Assembly (NCBI RefSeq): GCF_000832305.1
Contig: NZ_CP010536.1
Coordinates: forward strand, 1,116,001-1,180,000
Reading direction: 5' to 3'
Source of the DNA: Cupriavidus basilensis
GTDB lineage: Bacteria > Pseudomonadota > Gammaproteobacteria > Burkholderiales > Burkholderiaceae
DNA: 64,000 nt
Made by a program: the position numbers and the translations under genes. Positions within the stretch are counted from its first letter, which is position 1. Every line of letters begins with the position of its first letter. This document shows, piece after piece, positions 28,815 to 38,110 of this stretch. The notes beneath the pieces were generated by a model, which had not been told where the DNA came from, did not search any database, and saw only the letters and a list, made by a program, of their open reading frames with translations.

Positions 28815-29831
28815 TCAGCCGGCCGCTTTCTCCTCCTGGTGGTAGCGCGTGGCGCGTTCCACTTCGTTCTTCGAGCCGAGGATCACCGACACGCGCTGGT
28901 GCAGCTTTTCCGGCTGGATGTCGAGAATGCGCTCATGGCCGTTGGTGGCCGCGCCGCCGGCCTGCTCGACCAGCATCGCCATGGGGTTGGCTTCGTACAT
29001 CAGGCGCAGCTTGCCGGGTTTTTCCGGTTCGCGCTTGTCCCACGGGTACATGAAGATGCCGCCGCGCGTGAGGATGCGGTGTACGTCGGCCACCATCGAG
29101 GCGATCCAGCGCATGTTGAAGTTCTTGCCGCGCGGGCCCTCGTCGCCGGCCAGACATTCGTCGATATAGCGGCGCACGGGCGGGGCCCAGTGGCGCATGT
29201 TGGACATGTTGATCGCGAATTCCTTGGTGTCTTCCGGGATCTTCACGTCGGACTGCGTCAGCACGAAGCTGCCGGCCTCGCGGTCCAGCGTGAACATTTG
29301 CACGCCGTTGCCGACCGTCAGCACCAGCGTGGTCTGCGGGCCGTACACGGCGTAGCCGGCGGCGACCTGGCGGCTGCCGGGCTGCATGAAGTCGGTTTCG
29401 GTGACGGTCTGGCCCGGCTTGGGCATGTGCAGCACCGAGAAGATGGTGCCGATCGACACGTTCACGTCGATGTTGGACGAGCCGTCGAGCGGGTCGAACA
29501 GCAGCAGGTATTCGCCCTTGGGATAGCGGTTCGGGATCTCGTAGAAGCTGTCCATTTCCTCGGACGCCATGGCGGCGAGGTGGCCGCCCCATTCGTTGGC
29601 GTCGAGCAGGACTTCGTTGGCGATCACGTCCAGCTTTTGCTGGGTCTCGCCTTGCACGTTGCCGGTGCCGGCCGAGCCGAGGATGCCGGCGAGGGCGCCC
29701 TTGCTCACGGAGTTGGAAATGGCCTTGCAGGCGCGCGCCACCACTTCGATCAGGAGCCGCAGTTCGGGCTCGATCGTGTTGTGCTTGCGCTGCTCCTCGA
29801 CCAGGTAGCGGGTGAGGCTGATGCGACTCAT
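28815..29831 (-). CDS. fbp: Fructose-1,6-bisphosphatase class I
   Basis: A 338-aa cytosolic enzyme of gluconeogenesis and the Calvin cycle. The metal site motif [21 protein letters not shown] is complete (Asp-Pro-Leu-Asp-Gly-Ser-Ser), preceded by the Glu of SEEMD, and the substrate loop RYIDECLAG with the later [13 protein letters not shown] is present. Length matches bacterial class I enzymes. It is downstream of pepN, separated by a strong hairpin, and its stop lies 21 bases from the IS end. Confidence 0.97.
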   Translation of the reverse strand: MSRISLTRYLVEEQRKHNTIEPELRLLIEVVARACKAISNSVSKGALAGILGSAGTGNVQGETQQKLDVIANEVLLDANEWGGHLAAMASEEMDSFYEIPNRYPKGEYLLLFDPLDGSSNIDVNVSIGTIFSVLHMPKPGQTVTETDFMQPGSRQVAAGYAVYGPQTTLVLTVGNGVQMFTLDREAGSFVLTQSDVKIPEDTKEFAINMSNMRHWAPPVRRYIDECLAGDEGPRGKNFNMRWIASMVADVHRILTRGGIFMYPWDKREPEKPGKLRLMYEANPMAMLVEQAGGAATNGHERILDIQPEKLHQRVSVILGSKNEVERATRYHQEEKAAG

Positions 29832-29916
29832 GGGGATTCTCCTTGAATGGCCGCAATTCTACATGGGCGCCAGCCCGCCAGGCCAATGCCACCGGCCCGT
29901 GGGGTACTGTCGGCGG

Positions 29917-29951
29917 GGCCGGGGCGCGGTGCCGCCAACCGCGCCCCGGCC
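29917..29951 (-). terminator. Strong GC hairpin between pepN and fbp
   Basis: A perfect 14-bp inverted repeat (GGCCGGGGCGCGGT/ACCGCGCCCCGGCC) around a 7-base loop, just after the pepN stop. There is no T-tract, so it may be a weak terminator or an mRNA-end stabiliser. Confidence 0.5.
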
Positions 29952-29965
29952 AGCCCGGCGCTGCC

Positions 29966-32665
29966 TTACGGCGCCAGCGCCTTGCTCACGATCTCGCGCA
30001 CATCGCGGGACAGGTCGCTGGCCGCCGCCACCTGCTCCAGCGCGGCGCGCATGCGGTCGCGCAGCGGCAGGGCGTACTTCTGCCAGCGATCCATCACCCG
30101 CGCCAGGCGTGACGCCACTTGCGGGTTGATGGCGTCCAGCGCCAGCACCTGCTCGGCCCAGAAGGCGTAGCCCGAGCCATCCTCGGCGTGGAACTGCGCC
30201 GGGTTGGCCGCGCAGAAGCTGAAGATCAGCGAGCGCGCGCGGTTGGGGTTGCGCAGGTTGAAGGCGGGATGCTGCATCAGCGCGCGCACCGTGTCGATGG
30301 TGTGCTTGCCTTTGTGGCCGGCGCTTTGCGGCCCCACGGTACCGCGCTGCGTGCCTTGCAGCGAGAACCATTTGTCGATCACCAGCGGGTCTTGCTCGAA
30401 GCGCTGGTAGAAATCGGCCAGCGCGGCCTCGCGGCCGGGGGCAAAGGTGTTGACCATGGCGCTGAGCGCGGCGAAGCGGTCCGTCATGTTGTCGGCGGCC
30501 TTGTATTGCGCTTCGGCCAGCGCCTGCATGGCGGCGTCGCCGCTGTCGGCCAGGTAGCCCAGCGCCAGGTTGCGCAGCGCGCGCTTGCCGGCGGACACCG
30601 CATCGGGGCTGTAGGCGAGCGGCGTGGCATTGGCCTCGAACGCGGCCAGCCAGTCGGCCTTGAGCGCGCGCGCCAGCGCTTCGCGCATGAACTGGCGGGC
30701 GCGGTGGATGGCGGCCGGATCGGCCACGCCCATGCGCTCGGCGAGGTAAGCCTCGGCCGGCAGCGTCAGGGCCTGCTCGCGGAAGGCGGGGCTGAGTTGC
30801 TGGTCGTTGAGCACGGTGCGCAGCGCGGCCACCAGCGCCGGGTCGAGCCGGAGCTCGCCGCCGGCCTGGCCCTGGGCCACCAGTTGCAGCAGCGCGCGCG
30901 TGGTCAGGCGCTGGCCGGCCTCCCAGCGGTTGAACGGATCGCTGTCGTGCGCCAGCAAGAAGGTCAGCTGCGCTTCGCTGTACTCGGCGTCGATGATGAC
31001 CGGCGCGGAGAAGTCGCGCAGCAGCGAGGCCAGCGGCGGCTCGGCGCCGCGCGGCAGGTTGATGAAGCGGAAGGTCTGCTCGGCCTCGGTGAAATCCAGC
31101 ACGCGCGTGGTGGCGCCGGGCTGGCTTTCGCCTTCGAGCTGCAGCGCAAGGTCGGCGCCGCTGGCGTCGATCAGGCCCAGTGCGAAGGGGATATGGAAGG
31201 GCAGCTTGTCCGGCGTGCCGGGGCGCGTCTCGATGCCGACCTTGGGACTCGTTTGCGACAGCGTCAGCGCCAGGGTGCCGGTGGCCGCATCCCACGCGGT
31301 GCGCACCGCGACCACCGGCGTGCCGGCCTGGCTGTACCAGCGGCCGAACTGCGTCAGGTCGCGGCCGTTGGCGTCGGCCATGGCGGCGCGGAAGTCGTCG
31401 CAGGTCACGGCCTGGCCGTCGTGGCGCTGGAAGTACAGGTCCATGCCCTTGCGGAAACCGTCGCGGCCTAGCAGGGTCTGGTACATGCGCACGACCTCGG
31501 CGCCTTTCTCGTACACCGTCACGGTGTAGAAGTTGTTGATTTCCTCGTAGCTGTCGGGGCGCACCGGGTGCGCCATGGGGCCGGCATCTTCGGGGAACTG
31601 TACCTGGCGCAGCATGCGCACGTCCTCGATGCGCTTGACCGCGCGCCCGGATTCGGAGCCCATCATGTCGGCCGAGAATTCCTGGTCGCGGAACACCGTC
31701 AGGCCTTCCTTGAGCGAGAGCTGGAACCAGTCGCGGCAGGTCACGCGGTTGCCGGTCCAGTTGTGGAAGTACTCATGCCCGACCACGGATTCGATGTTGC
31801 CGAAATCGGCATCGGTGGCGGTCTCGGCATTGGCCAGCACGTACTTGGTGTTGAAGATGTTGAGGCCCTTGTTCTCCATCGCGCCCATGTTGAAATCGCC
31901 CACGGCGACGATCATGAAGCGGTCGAGGTCCAGTTCCAGGCCAAAGCGCTGTTCGTCCCAGCGGATCGAGTGGATCAGCGAATCCATGGCATGGCGCGTC
32001 TTGGGCAGGTCCTGCGGCTCCACCCAGACCTGCAGCAATTTCTCCTGGCCGGAGGCGGACTGGATCCGTTCCTCGATGCATTCCAGCTTGCCGGCCACCA
32101 GCGCGAACAGGTAGGCGGGCTTCTTGAACGGGTCTTCCCAGATGGCCTCGTGGCGGCCGTCGGGCAGCTCGCGCTCGCTGATCAGGTTGCCGTTGGACAG
32201 CAGCACCGGGTAGGCCGCGCGCTGTGCGCGCAGCGTGACCCGGAAGGTCGACATCACGTCGGGGCGGTCCAGGTAATAGGTAATCTTGCGGAAGCCCTCG
32301 GCTTCGCACTGGGTAAAGAAGTTGCCATTGGAAACGTAGAGGCCGGACAGCGACGTGTTGGCGGCCGGCTGGCAGGCGGTGGCGATTTCCAGCGTGCCTT
32401 GCGCGGGCAGCTCGGGCAGCGTCAGGCTGTCGGGCGTCTGCTGCGCGCCTTCCAGCGGCTTGCCGTCGAGGCGAACCCCGAGCAGCTCCAGTGCCTCGCC
32501 CGCCAGCACCAGCGGGCCGGGCGCCTGGCGCGTGAAGCGCAGGATACTGGTGACCACCGTGCGCGCCGGGTCGAGCTCGAGGGTGAGGTCGACGTGCTCA
32601 AAAGCGAAGGCCGGCGGAGTATAGTCTTTGCGATGGACGGTAACGGGCGTGTCGGTGCGCAGCAT
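29966..32665 (-). CDS. pepN: Aminopeptidase N (M1 family)
   Basis: An 899-aa zinc aminopeptidase, E. coli PepN type. The exopeptidase motif GAMEN is at residues 261-265 and the zinc site HEYFH at 297-301 with the third ligand Glu320 (LSLKEGL). N-terminal beta domain, catalytic domain, a small beta domain and the large helical C-terminal domain are all present at normal length. The start MLRTDTPVTVHRKDY at 32665 matches the family and has AGGA eight bases upstream. The minus frame stays open far beyond this start, but that extension is antisense to maeB and not coding. Confidence 0.96.
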   Translation of the reverse strand: MLRTDTPVTVHRKDYTPPAFAFEHVDLTLELDPARTVVTSILRFTRQAPGPLVLAGEALELLGVRLDGKPLEGAQQTPDSLTLPELPAQGTLEIATACQPAANTSLSGLYVSNGNFFTQCEAEGFRKITYYLDRPDVMSTFRVTLRAQRAAYPVLLSNGNLISERELPDGRHEAIWEDPFKKPAYLFALVAGKLECIEERIQSASGQEKLLQVWVEPQDLPKTRHAMDSLIHSIRWDEQRFGLELDLDRFMIVAVGDFNMGAMENKGLNIFNTKYVLANAETATDADFGNIESVVGHEYFHNWTGNRVTCRDWFQLSLKEGLTVFRDQEFSADMMGSESGRAVKRIEDVRMLRQVQFPEDAGPMAHPVRPDSYEEINNFYTVTVYEKGAEVVRMYQTLLGRDGFRKGMDLYFQRHDGQAVTCDDFRAAMADANGRDLTQFGRWYSQAGTPVVAVRTAWDAATGTLALTLSQTSPKVGIETRPGTPDKLPFHIPFALGLIDASGADLALQLEGESQPGATTRVLDFTEAEQTFRFINLPRGAEPPLASLLRDFSAPVIIDAEYSEAQLTFLLAHDSDPFNRWEAGQRLTTRALLQLVAQGQAGGELRLDPALVAALRTVLNDQQLSPAFREQALTLPAEAYLAERMGVADPAAIHRARQFMREALARALKADWLAAFEANATPLAYSPDAVSAGKRALRNLALGYLADSGDAAMQALAEAQYKAADNMTDRFAALSAMVNTFAPGREAALADFYQRFEQDPLVIDKWFSLQGTQRGTVGPQSAGHKGKHTIDTVRALMQHPAFNLRNPNRARSLIFSFCAANPAQFHAEDGSGYAFWAEQVLALDAINPQVASRLARVMDRWQKYALPLRDRMRAALEQVAAASDLSRDVREIVSKALAP

Positions 32666-32872
32666 GAAGGAATCCTGTCCTCTGGGGGCCACCTGGGGCG
32701 GCATGGTCGCCATGGTCACGGCAGGCGGGCAGGGTGGGAGCCGCTGCCGGGCCGCGTGCCACGGCACTGAAGAACCCATTGTAGCCAAGCGCGGGCGCCC
32801 CGGCTCGGGCGCGCGGCGCTGGCGGCCGACCGGGACGGAATTCCGCCGGCCCGGCACGGTCAGAATCACACA

Positions 32873-33610
32873 ATGGACAACGAATCGATGAGAGGCATGA
32901 TGCCAAAACGATGGCTGGCAACGCTCGGGAAGCTGGCGAACCTCGGTCAGGATCGGGGCCGGATAGCCGGCGAGGGCTGGCGCGGTGGCCGCCTGATGGC
33001 GGGCGCGGCGCTGCTCGGCGTGGCGCTGCTGTCCGGCTGCGCCAGCACTGTCACCACCGAGGTGACGGCCTTTCGCCAGGGCGACTGGCAGAACGATCCG
33101 CCGCGCACCTATGCCTTCGATCGCACCAGCGGCCAGGAGCCGCAGCTCGAGGACCAGACCTATGAGCAGTGGCTGGCGCAGGCGCTCTCCGGAATCGGCT
33201 TCGAGCAGGTGGCCCGGCCGCAGGCGCATTACCTGGTCAGCATGGAATACGACAGCAACTCGCGGCTGATGCGGATCCAGGAGACCAGCTACGTCGACCC
33301 ATGGTCCCCCGGCCCTTACTGGGGGCCGTATTATCGCCCCTGGGGCCCGTACGGCTGGGGTGGCCCGGGTTACTGGCCGCCGGTGACCACGGTGCGCGAT
33401 GTGCCGGTCACCCAGTCCACGCTGCGCGTGTTCTTCAAGGATGCCGCCAGCGGCCGCCGGGTCTACCAGGTCACGGCGAACCACCGCGCGGAGGGGGCGT
33501 CCCTGCAGGCGGCGATGCCTTACCTGATCCGCAGCGCCTTCGTGCAGTTCCCGGCGGACAGTGGCCGGCCAAGGCGGGTGACATTGCCGCTGGACCCGAA
33601 TGACAAGTAG
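32873..33610 (+). CDS. DUF4136-like lipoprotein
   Basis: Up to 245 aa. A lipobox LLSGCAS follows a hydrophobic stretch (LMAGAALLGVALL), so the mature lipoprotein probably begins at that cysteine and is anchored in the outer membrane. The mature part has the TYAFDR.. and LAQALSGIGFEQV pattern of DUF4136 proteins, and a Pro/Gly/Trp/Tyr-rich insertion (PWSPGPYWGPYYRPWG). The true start is unclear: ATGs at 32873, 32888, 32897 and 32900 give a long N-region, and one at 32997 would give a short signal peptide. Confidence 0.8.
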   Translation: MDNESMRGMMPKRWLATLGKLANLGQDRGRIAGEGWRGGRLMAGAALLGVALLSGCASTVTTEVTAFRQGDWQNDPPRTYAFDRTSGQEPQLEDQTYEQWLAQALSGIGFEQVARPQAHYLVSMEYDSNSRLMRIQETSYVDPWSPGPYWGPYYRPWGPYGWGGPGYWPPVTTVRDVPVTQSTLRVFFKDAASGRRVYQVTANHRAEGASLQAAMPYLIRSAFVQFPADSGRPRRVTLPLDPNDK

Positions 33611-33883
33611 CAGGTGGCAAGCCACATGCAAGCCACAAGCAAGGCATTGCCTGTGCGGTGGTAAAAACTGAATTGCCCGGCGAAAAGCCTTGAATCCCCG
33701 GATGCCCCGGTGGGAGGGGCTTCGCGCCGGGCTTGGGTGAGCTAGAATGACGGCTCGATTTTTCGGCCCGAGCCGCCGGAGCCCGTCTTTGAAAGCTGCA
33801 ATGGAAGATTCCGGCAAGCCACGCCGGATACGACCGGCGCAGCCTCGGCGGGCACTGGCAGGGCCACTTCCTGGACGAGCATA

Positions 33884-36205
33884 ATGACCAGCAAGACCGG
33901 CGGTGATGCACCGCAACATGCCCCCAACAGTCCTGAAGCGCAATTGCGCCTGGCCGCGCTGGAATACCACCGCAGCCCGACCAAGGGCAAGATCCAGGTA
34001 AACGCGACCAAGGCGCTGTCCAACCAGCGCGACCTGTCCCTGGCCTACTCCCCGGGCGTGGCCTACGCCTGCGAGGAGATCGCCAAGGATCCCGCGATGG
34101 CCGCCGAGTACACCTCGCGTGGCAACCTGGTGGCAGTGATCACCAACGGTACCGCCGTGCTCGGCATGGGCGACATCGGTCCTCTGGCCGGCAAGCCGGT
34201 GATGGAGGGCAAGGGCTGCCTGTTCAAGAAGTTCGCCGGCATCGACGTGTTCGACATCGAGCTCGATGCGCACGACCCGGACAAGATCGTCGAGATCGTG
34301 GCCGCGCTGGAGCCGACGATCGGCGGCGTGAACCTCGAAGACATCAAGGCGCCCGAGTGCTTCTACATCGAGAAGAAGCTGCGCGAGCGCATGAACATCC
34401 CCGTCTTCCACGATGACCAGCACGGCACCGCCATCATCTCGGGCGCGGCGCTGCTCAACGGCCTGAAGGTGGTCGGCAAGGATATCGCCAAGGTCAAGCT
34501 GGCGGTCTCGGGCGCCGGCGCCGCGGCCATCGCCTGCCTGGACACCATGGTGAGCCTGGGCGTGACCCGCTCGAACGTCTCGGTGGTGGACTCCAAGGGC
34601 GTGATCTATGTGGGCCGCGACGCCAACATGGAACCCAACAAGGCGCGCTACGCGCAAGACACCTCGAACCGTACCCTGGCCGATATCGTCAATGGCGCTG
34701 ACGTGTTCCTGGGCTGCTCGACCGCCGGCGTGCTGACCGCCGAGATGGTCAAGACCATGGCCGACAAACCCATCATCCTGGCGCTGGCCAACCCCGAGCC
34801 GGAAATCCGCCCGGAAGTGGCCAAGGCAGCGCGCCCGGATTGCATCATCGCCACCGGCCGCTCGGACTACCCGAACCAGGTCAACAACGTGCTGTGCTTC
34901 CCGTACATCTTCCGTGGCGCGCTGGATTGCGGCGCCACCAAGATCACGGAAGCCATGAAGCTGGCTTGCGTCAAGGCCATCGCCGACCTGGCCGAAGCCG
35001 AGCTGAACGACGCCGTTGCCGCCGCCTACGGTGGCCAGGAACTGAAGTTTGGCCCGGACTACATCATCCCGACGCCGTTCGACCAGCGCCTGATCGAGAA
35101 GATCGCGCCGGCAGTGGCCAAGGCCGCAGAGGAGTCCGGCGTGGCCACCCGTCCGATCAAGGACCTGGAAGCCTACCGCCAGCAGCTCACCCAGTACGTC
35201 TACCACACCGGCCTGATCATGAAGCCGGTGTTCACGGCAGCCAAGGCCGCGCCCAAGCGCGTGGTTTATGCCGAGGGCGAAGAAGAGCGCGTGCTGCGCG
35301 CGGTGCAGACCGTGGTGGACGAAGGCCTGGCCCGTCCGATCCTGATCGGCCGCCCGCACGTGATCCAGATGCGCATCGACAAGGCCGGCCTGCGCCTGAA
35401 GGCCGGCGCGGACTTCGAGCTGATCAACCCGGAAGACGACCCGCGCTACCGTGCCTACCACGAGGCCTACCACACCCTGCGCGGTCGCGACGGCGTCACG
35501 CCGGACGTGGCCAAGGTGATGCTGCGCCGCTCCAATACGCTGATCGGCACCATGCTGATGCATATGGGCGACGCCGACGCGATGCTGTGCGGCACCGTGG
35601 GCCGCTTCGAAGCCCACCTGGAGCACGTGCGCGACGTGATCGGCATGGCGCCGGGCGCCAAGGTGTTCGCCGCGATGAACGCGCTGATGCTCGAGAAGTA
35701 CACGCTGTTCATCACCGACACCTTCGTCAACGACGATCCCACCGCCGAGGAGCTCGCCGCCATCACGCAGCTGGCCGCCGAGGAAATCGCGCGTTTTGGC
35801 CAGCATCCGAAGGTGGCGCTGATGTCGCACTCGATGTTCGGCTCGTCGGACCGCCCGTCGGCCAGGAAGATGCGCGCGGCCCAGGAGATCCTGGCTCGCG
35901 AAGCGCCGCACCTGGAAGTGGAAGGCGAGATGCAGGGCGACGCCGCCCTGGTCGAGGACGTGCGCCGTCACTTCCTGCCGGGCACCAAGCTGGCCGGCAG
36001 CGCCAACCTGCTGGTCATGCCGACGCTGGATGCGGCCAATATCGCCTTTAACCTGCTCAAGATCACGGGCGGGCAGGGCGTCACCATTGGCCCGATCCTG
36101 CTGGGCGCGGCCAAGCCGGTGCACATTCTCAACCCGCAAGCTACCACCCGCCGCATCGTCAACATGACGGCGGTAGCGGTGGCCGAAGCCAACGCGGTGC
36201 GCTGA
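33884..36205 (+). CDS. maeB: NADP-dependent malic enzyme with phosphotransacetylase-like domain
   Basis: A 773-aa hybrid enzyme that decarboxylates malate to pyruvate with NADP. Residues about 20-440 form the malic enzyme: [24 protein letters not shown] metal site ([11 protein letters not shown]) and the NADP fold [13 protein letters not shown]. Residues about 450-770 resemble phosphate acetyltransferase ([17 protein letters not shown]-like [11 protein letters not shown]); in this family that part is regulatory and binds acetyl-CoA rather than being catalytic. A strong terminator follows. Confidence 0.96.
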   Translation: MTSKTGGDAPQHAPNSPEAQLRLAALEYHRSPTKGKIQVNATKALSNQRDLSLAYSPGVAYACEEIAKDPAMAAEYTSRGNLVAVITNGTAVLGMGDIGPLAGKPVMEGKGCLFKKFAGIDVFDIELDAHDPDKIVEIVAALEPTIGGVNLEDIKAPECFYIEKKLRERMNIPVFHDDQHGTAIISGAALLNGLKVVGKDIAKVKLAVSGAGAAAIACLDTMVSLGVTRSNVSVVDSKGVIYVGRDANMEPNKARYAQDTSNRTLADIVNGADVFLGCSTAGVLTAEMVKTMADKPIILALANPEPEIRPEVAKAARPDCIIATGRSDYPNQVNNVLCFPYIFRGALDCGATKITEAMKLACVKAIADLAEAELNDAVAAAYGGQELKFGPDYIIPTPFDQRLIEKIAPAVAKAAEESGVATRPIKDLEAYRQQLTQYVYHTGLIMKPVFTAAKAAPKRVVYAEGEEERVLRAVQTVVDEGLARPILIGRPHVIQMRIDKAGLRLKAGADFELINPEDDPRYRAYHEAYHTLRGRDGVTPDVAKVMLRRSNTLIGTMLMHMGDADAMLCGTVGRFEAHLEHVRDVIGMAPGAKVFAAMNALMLEKYTLFITDTFVNDDPTAEELAAITQLAAEEIARFGQHPKVALMSHSMFGSSDRPSARKMRAAQEILAREAPHLEVEGEMQGDAALVEDVRRHFLPGTKLAGSANLLVMPTLDAANIAFNLLKITGGQGVTIGPILLGAAKPVHILNPQATTRRIVNMTAVAVAEANAVR

Positions 36206-36243
36206 TCCGGCGGCGCGGCCGGCTTGCCGGGCGCCACCCAATG

Positions 36244-36275
36244 AAAACGGGGCTCCTTTGGAGCCCCGTTTTTTT
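36244..36275 (+). terminator. Intrinsic terminator of maeB
   Basis: AAAACGGGGCTCC, loop TTT, GGAGCCCCGTTTTTTT: a perfect GC-rich stem with a seven-T tail 38 bases beyond the maeB stop. Confidence 0.95.
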
Positions 36276-36362
36276 GACCGGCTTGTGAAGCAGTTCCGCC
36301 GGCCCGGAAAACCTGTCCTGCCCTGATCCCGTTGCCGCTATGCCGCAATGCCGCTATCGTCG

Positions 36363-36608
36363 CTATTGCAGCATGTTGTACTGCTCGCGCATCACAACGA
36401 TGATGGACTTGGCCGCGGCCAGCCGGGTTGGCAAATGGTCCTCCTCCTCGCGCGGGAAATCGACTTCCGCGCTCCAGTTGCAACCGGTGTGGTCAGGCTG
36501 GTGAACTCGCATGGCATGCAGTTCGCACTCGCCGCACTCAGGATTGTTGTTGAGGAACTGGTTCAGGATGGCCATCAACTCCGACCGTGTCTTTGCATCA
36601 CGCCGCAT
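36363..36608 (-). CDS. Small 81-aa cysteine-containing protein of unknown function
   Basis: An acidic soluble protein with a helical N-terminus (SELMAILNQFLNN), then NPECGECELHAMRVHQPDHTGCNW, in which three Cys and nearby His could bind metal, and a C-terminal helix (AAAKSIIVVMREQYNML). GAGGTGA lies close upstream of the ATG. It stands alone, convergent with maeB. I do not recognise the family. Confidence 0.65.
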   Translation of the reverse strand: MRRDAKTRSELMAILNQFLNNNPECGECELHAMRVHQPDHTGCNWSAEVDFPREEEDHLPTRLAAAKSIIVVMREQYNMLQ

Positions 36609-36917
36609 GAGTCACCTCGTCCGTTGCCGTCTTGTTGCCTGGAACCTAAATCTAGGTACGCAGGCGCAGGCCCGCCAATTGAATCGCTCTATTAAGCAGC
36701 GGCTTTCGATCCCGAATTCCGGTAGTTTGTCTCTATCGCACCGCAGCAAATCCATGCTGCGTCGCGGCACTGCCGAAACCAGCGGCGCTCAATCCGGTCG
36801 AACCGCCATGGTGCGGCGCGCCGCGATCCGGCGGCGAGGCGCCCTTCGGCGCCAGGGCACTCGCGCGAACCCGACGACCCCGTGGCCATCCTCAATGCCG
36901 TCCTCAAGGCAATCCCG
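36609..36917. other. 309-bp divergent intergenic region
   Basis: Between the small gene and the Rieske oxygenase. Short frames here are Arg-rich shadows. No repeat, RNA or clear promoter is evident; GC falls near 36640-36740, as expected for promoters of the two divergent genes. Confidence 0.3.
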
Positions 36918-38030
36918 ATGCTAAAGAATCTCTGGTACGTGCTGGGCCATTCAACGGATGTGCGTGCCGAGCCTGTCATGGTGACCGCGCTTGGCCAGAA
37001 GCTGGTGCTGTTTCGCGATAGCGCCGGCCTGGCCTGCGCGCTGTCCGACGTCTGCGCGCATCGGGGTGGATCCCTCAGCCATGGCCGCGTGGTGGCCGGC
37101 GACGTGGTGTGCCCGTACCACGGCTGGCGCTACGACGGCAACGGCATCTGCACGCATATCCCGGCCCAGCCGGGACTGCGGGTACCTACCCGGGCGCGGG
37201 TGGACGCTTACCCGACGGTGGAGCGCTTTGGCTGGGTTTGGGCCTTCCTGGGCGACCTGCCGCCGGCGCAGCGGCCACCGCTGCCGGATCTGTCATGGGT
37301 CGAGGATCCCCGTTTCCGGCTGGTGCGCGGGCATTTCGACTGGGATGCCAGCTGGGACCGCGTGATGGAGAACGGCCTGGACTTTGCCCACGCGCCATTC
37401 GTGCATGGCACGGCTTTCGGCGACCCCGCGCATCCCGAGATCGACGACTTCACGGTAGAGGCAGGCGAGTGGCAGGGCGAAGCGCGCATGCGCATGTACC
37501 GCCCGCGGCGCCGCTCATGGCCTGCGTGGCTCGCGCGCGGGGCAGCGGGTGGCCGGGTGCCGGTCTACACCACGCCGGGCTACCACTTCTCCGGGCCGTG
37601 CACCACGCTGCGGCTCGAGCCCCGTCCCGGCTGGGAGATCCGCATCGTCTCGGCGCACCTGCCGGTCGACGCCAAACGCACGCGCACCCTGTGGATGATG
37701 GGCCGTACCTTCATGAAGAGCGCGCTGCTTGACGCGCGCACCCGCCGCAGCAACCTGCGCATCTTCGAGCAGGACCACGCCGTGCTGTCCCGGGTTTGCC
37801 CGCAGCACACGCCCGACGACTGGCGGGAGGAAGTGTCGGTGCGCTCGGATGGCTTGCAGATCGCCTTTCGCAAGACGCTCAAGGCGCTCGAAGCGCGCGG
37901 CTGGGAGATCGACCTGGCCCGCATGGCCAGCGAGTTCGCGGGGCGCAAGGCGTGCGCGATTCCATGCCCGGCACGGCGTGAATCGTCGGCCTGGGCCATC
38001 GCCGGCGTGCCGACCCGGGGAGGCGGCTGA
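36918..38030 (+). CDS. Rieske [2Fe-2S] aromatic oxygenase, alpha subunit (VanA-like)
   Basis: A 370-aa oxygenase component. The Rieske cluster ligands are in CAHRGGSLSHG and CPYHGWRYDG (residues about 45-70). The mononuclear iron site is in ENGLDFAHAPFVHG, with Asp and two His in the D-x-x-H-x(4)-H pattern. The start MLKNLWYVLGHS at 36918 fits the family; a GTG 36 bases upstream is an alternative. The reductase partner is not in the window. Substrate, probably an aromatic or O-methyl compound, cannot be told. It stands alone and its 3' end meets the convergent MFS gene. Confidence 0.92.
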   Translation: MLKNLWYVLGHSTDVRAEPVMVTALGQKLVLFRDSAGLACALSDVCAHRGGSLSHGRVVAGDVVCPYHGWRYDGNGICTHIPAQPGLRVPTRARVDAYPTVERFGWVWAFLGDLPPAQRPPLPDLSWVEDPRFRLVRGHFDWDASWDRVMENGLDFAHAPFVHGTAFGDPAHPEIDDFTVEAGEWQGEARMRMYRPRRRSWPAWLARGAAGGRVPVYTTPGYHFSGPCTTLRLEPRPGWEIRIVSAHLPVDAKRTRTLWMMGRTFMKSALLDARTRRSNLRIFEQDHAVLSRVCPQHTPDDWREEVSVRSDGLQIAFRKTLKALEARGWEIDLARMASEFAGRKACAIPCPARRESSAWAIAGVPTRGGG

Positions 38031-38110
38031 GCGTACTGGGCGTCCACCTGCGGCGGCTACCTGACGCCGGGCGTGCCGTGCACCTTCACGCCGGCGATGG
38101 CGGTGGACTG

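Noticed and set aside
32666..36241. Minus-strand open frame continuing upstream of pepN for over 1100 codons
   Set aside because: It is antisense to maeB and the lipoprotein gene, is rich in His, Arg and Gln, and shows no domain. It is open only because of high GC3 codon bias on the other strand.
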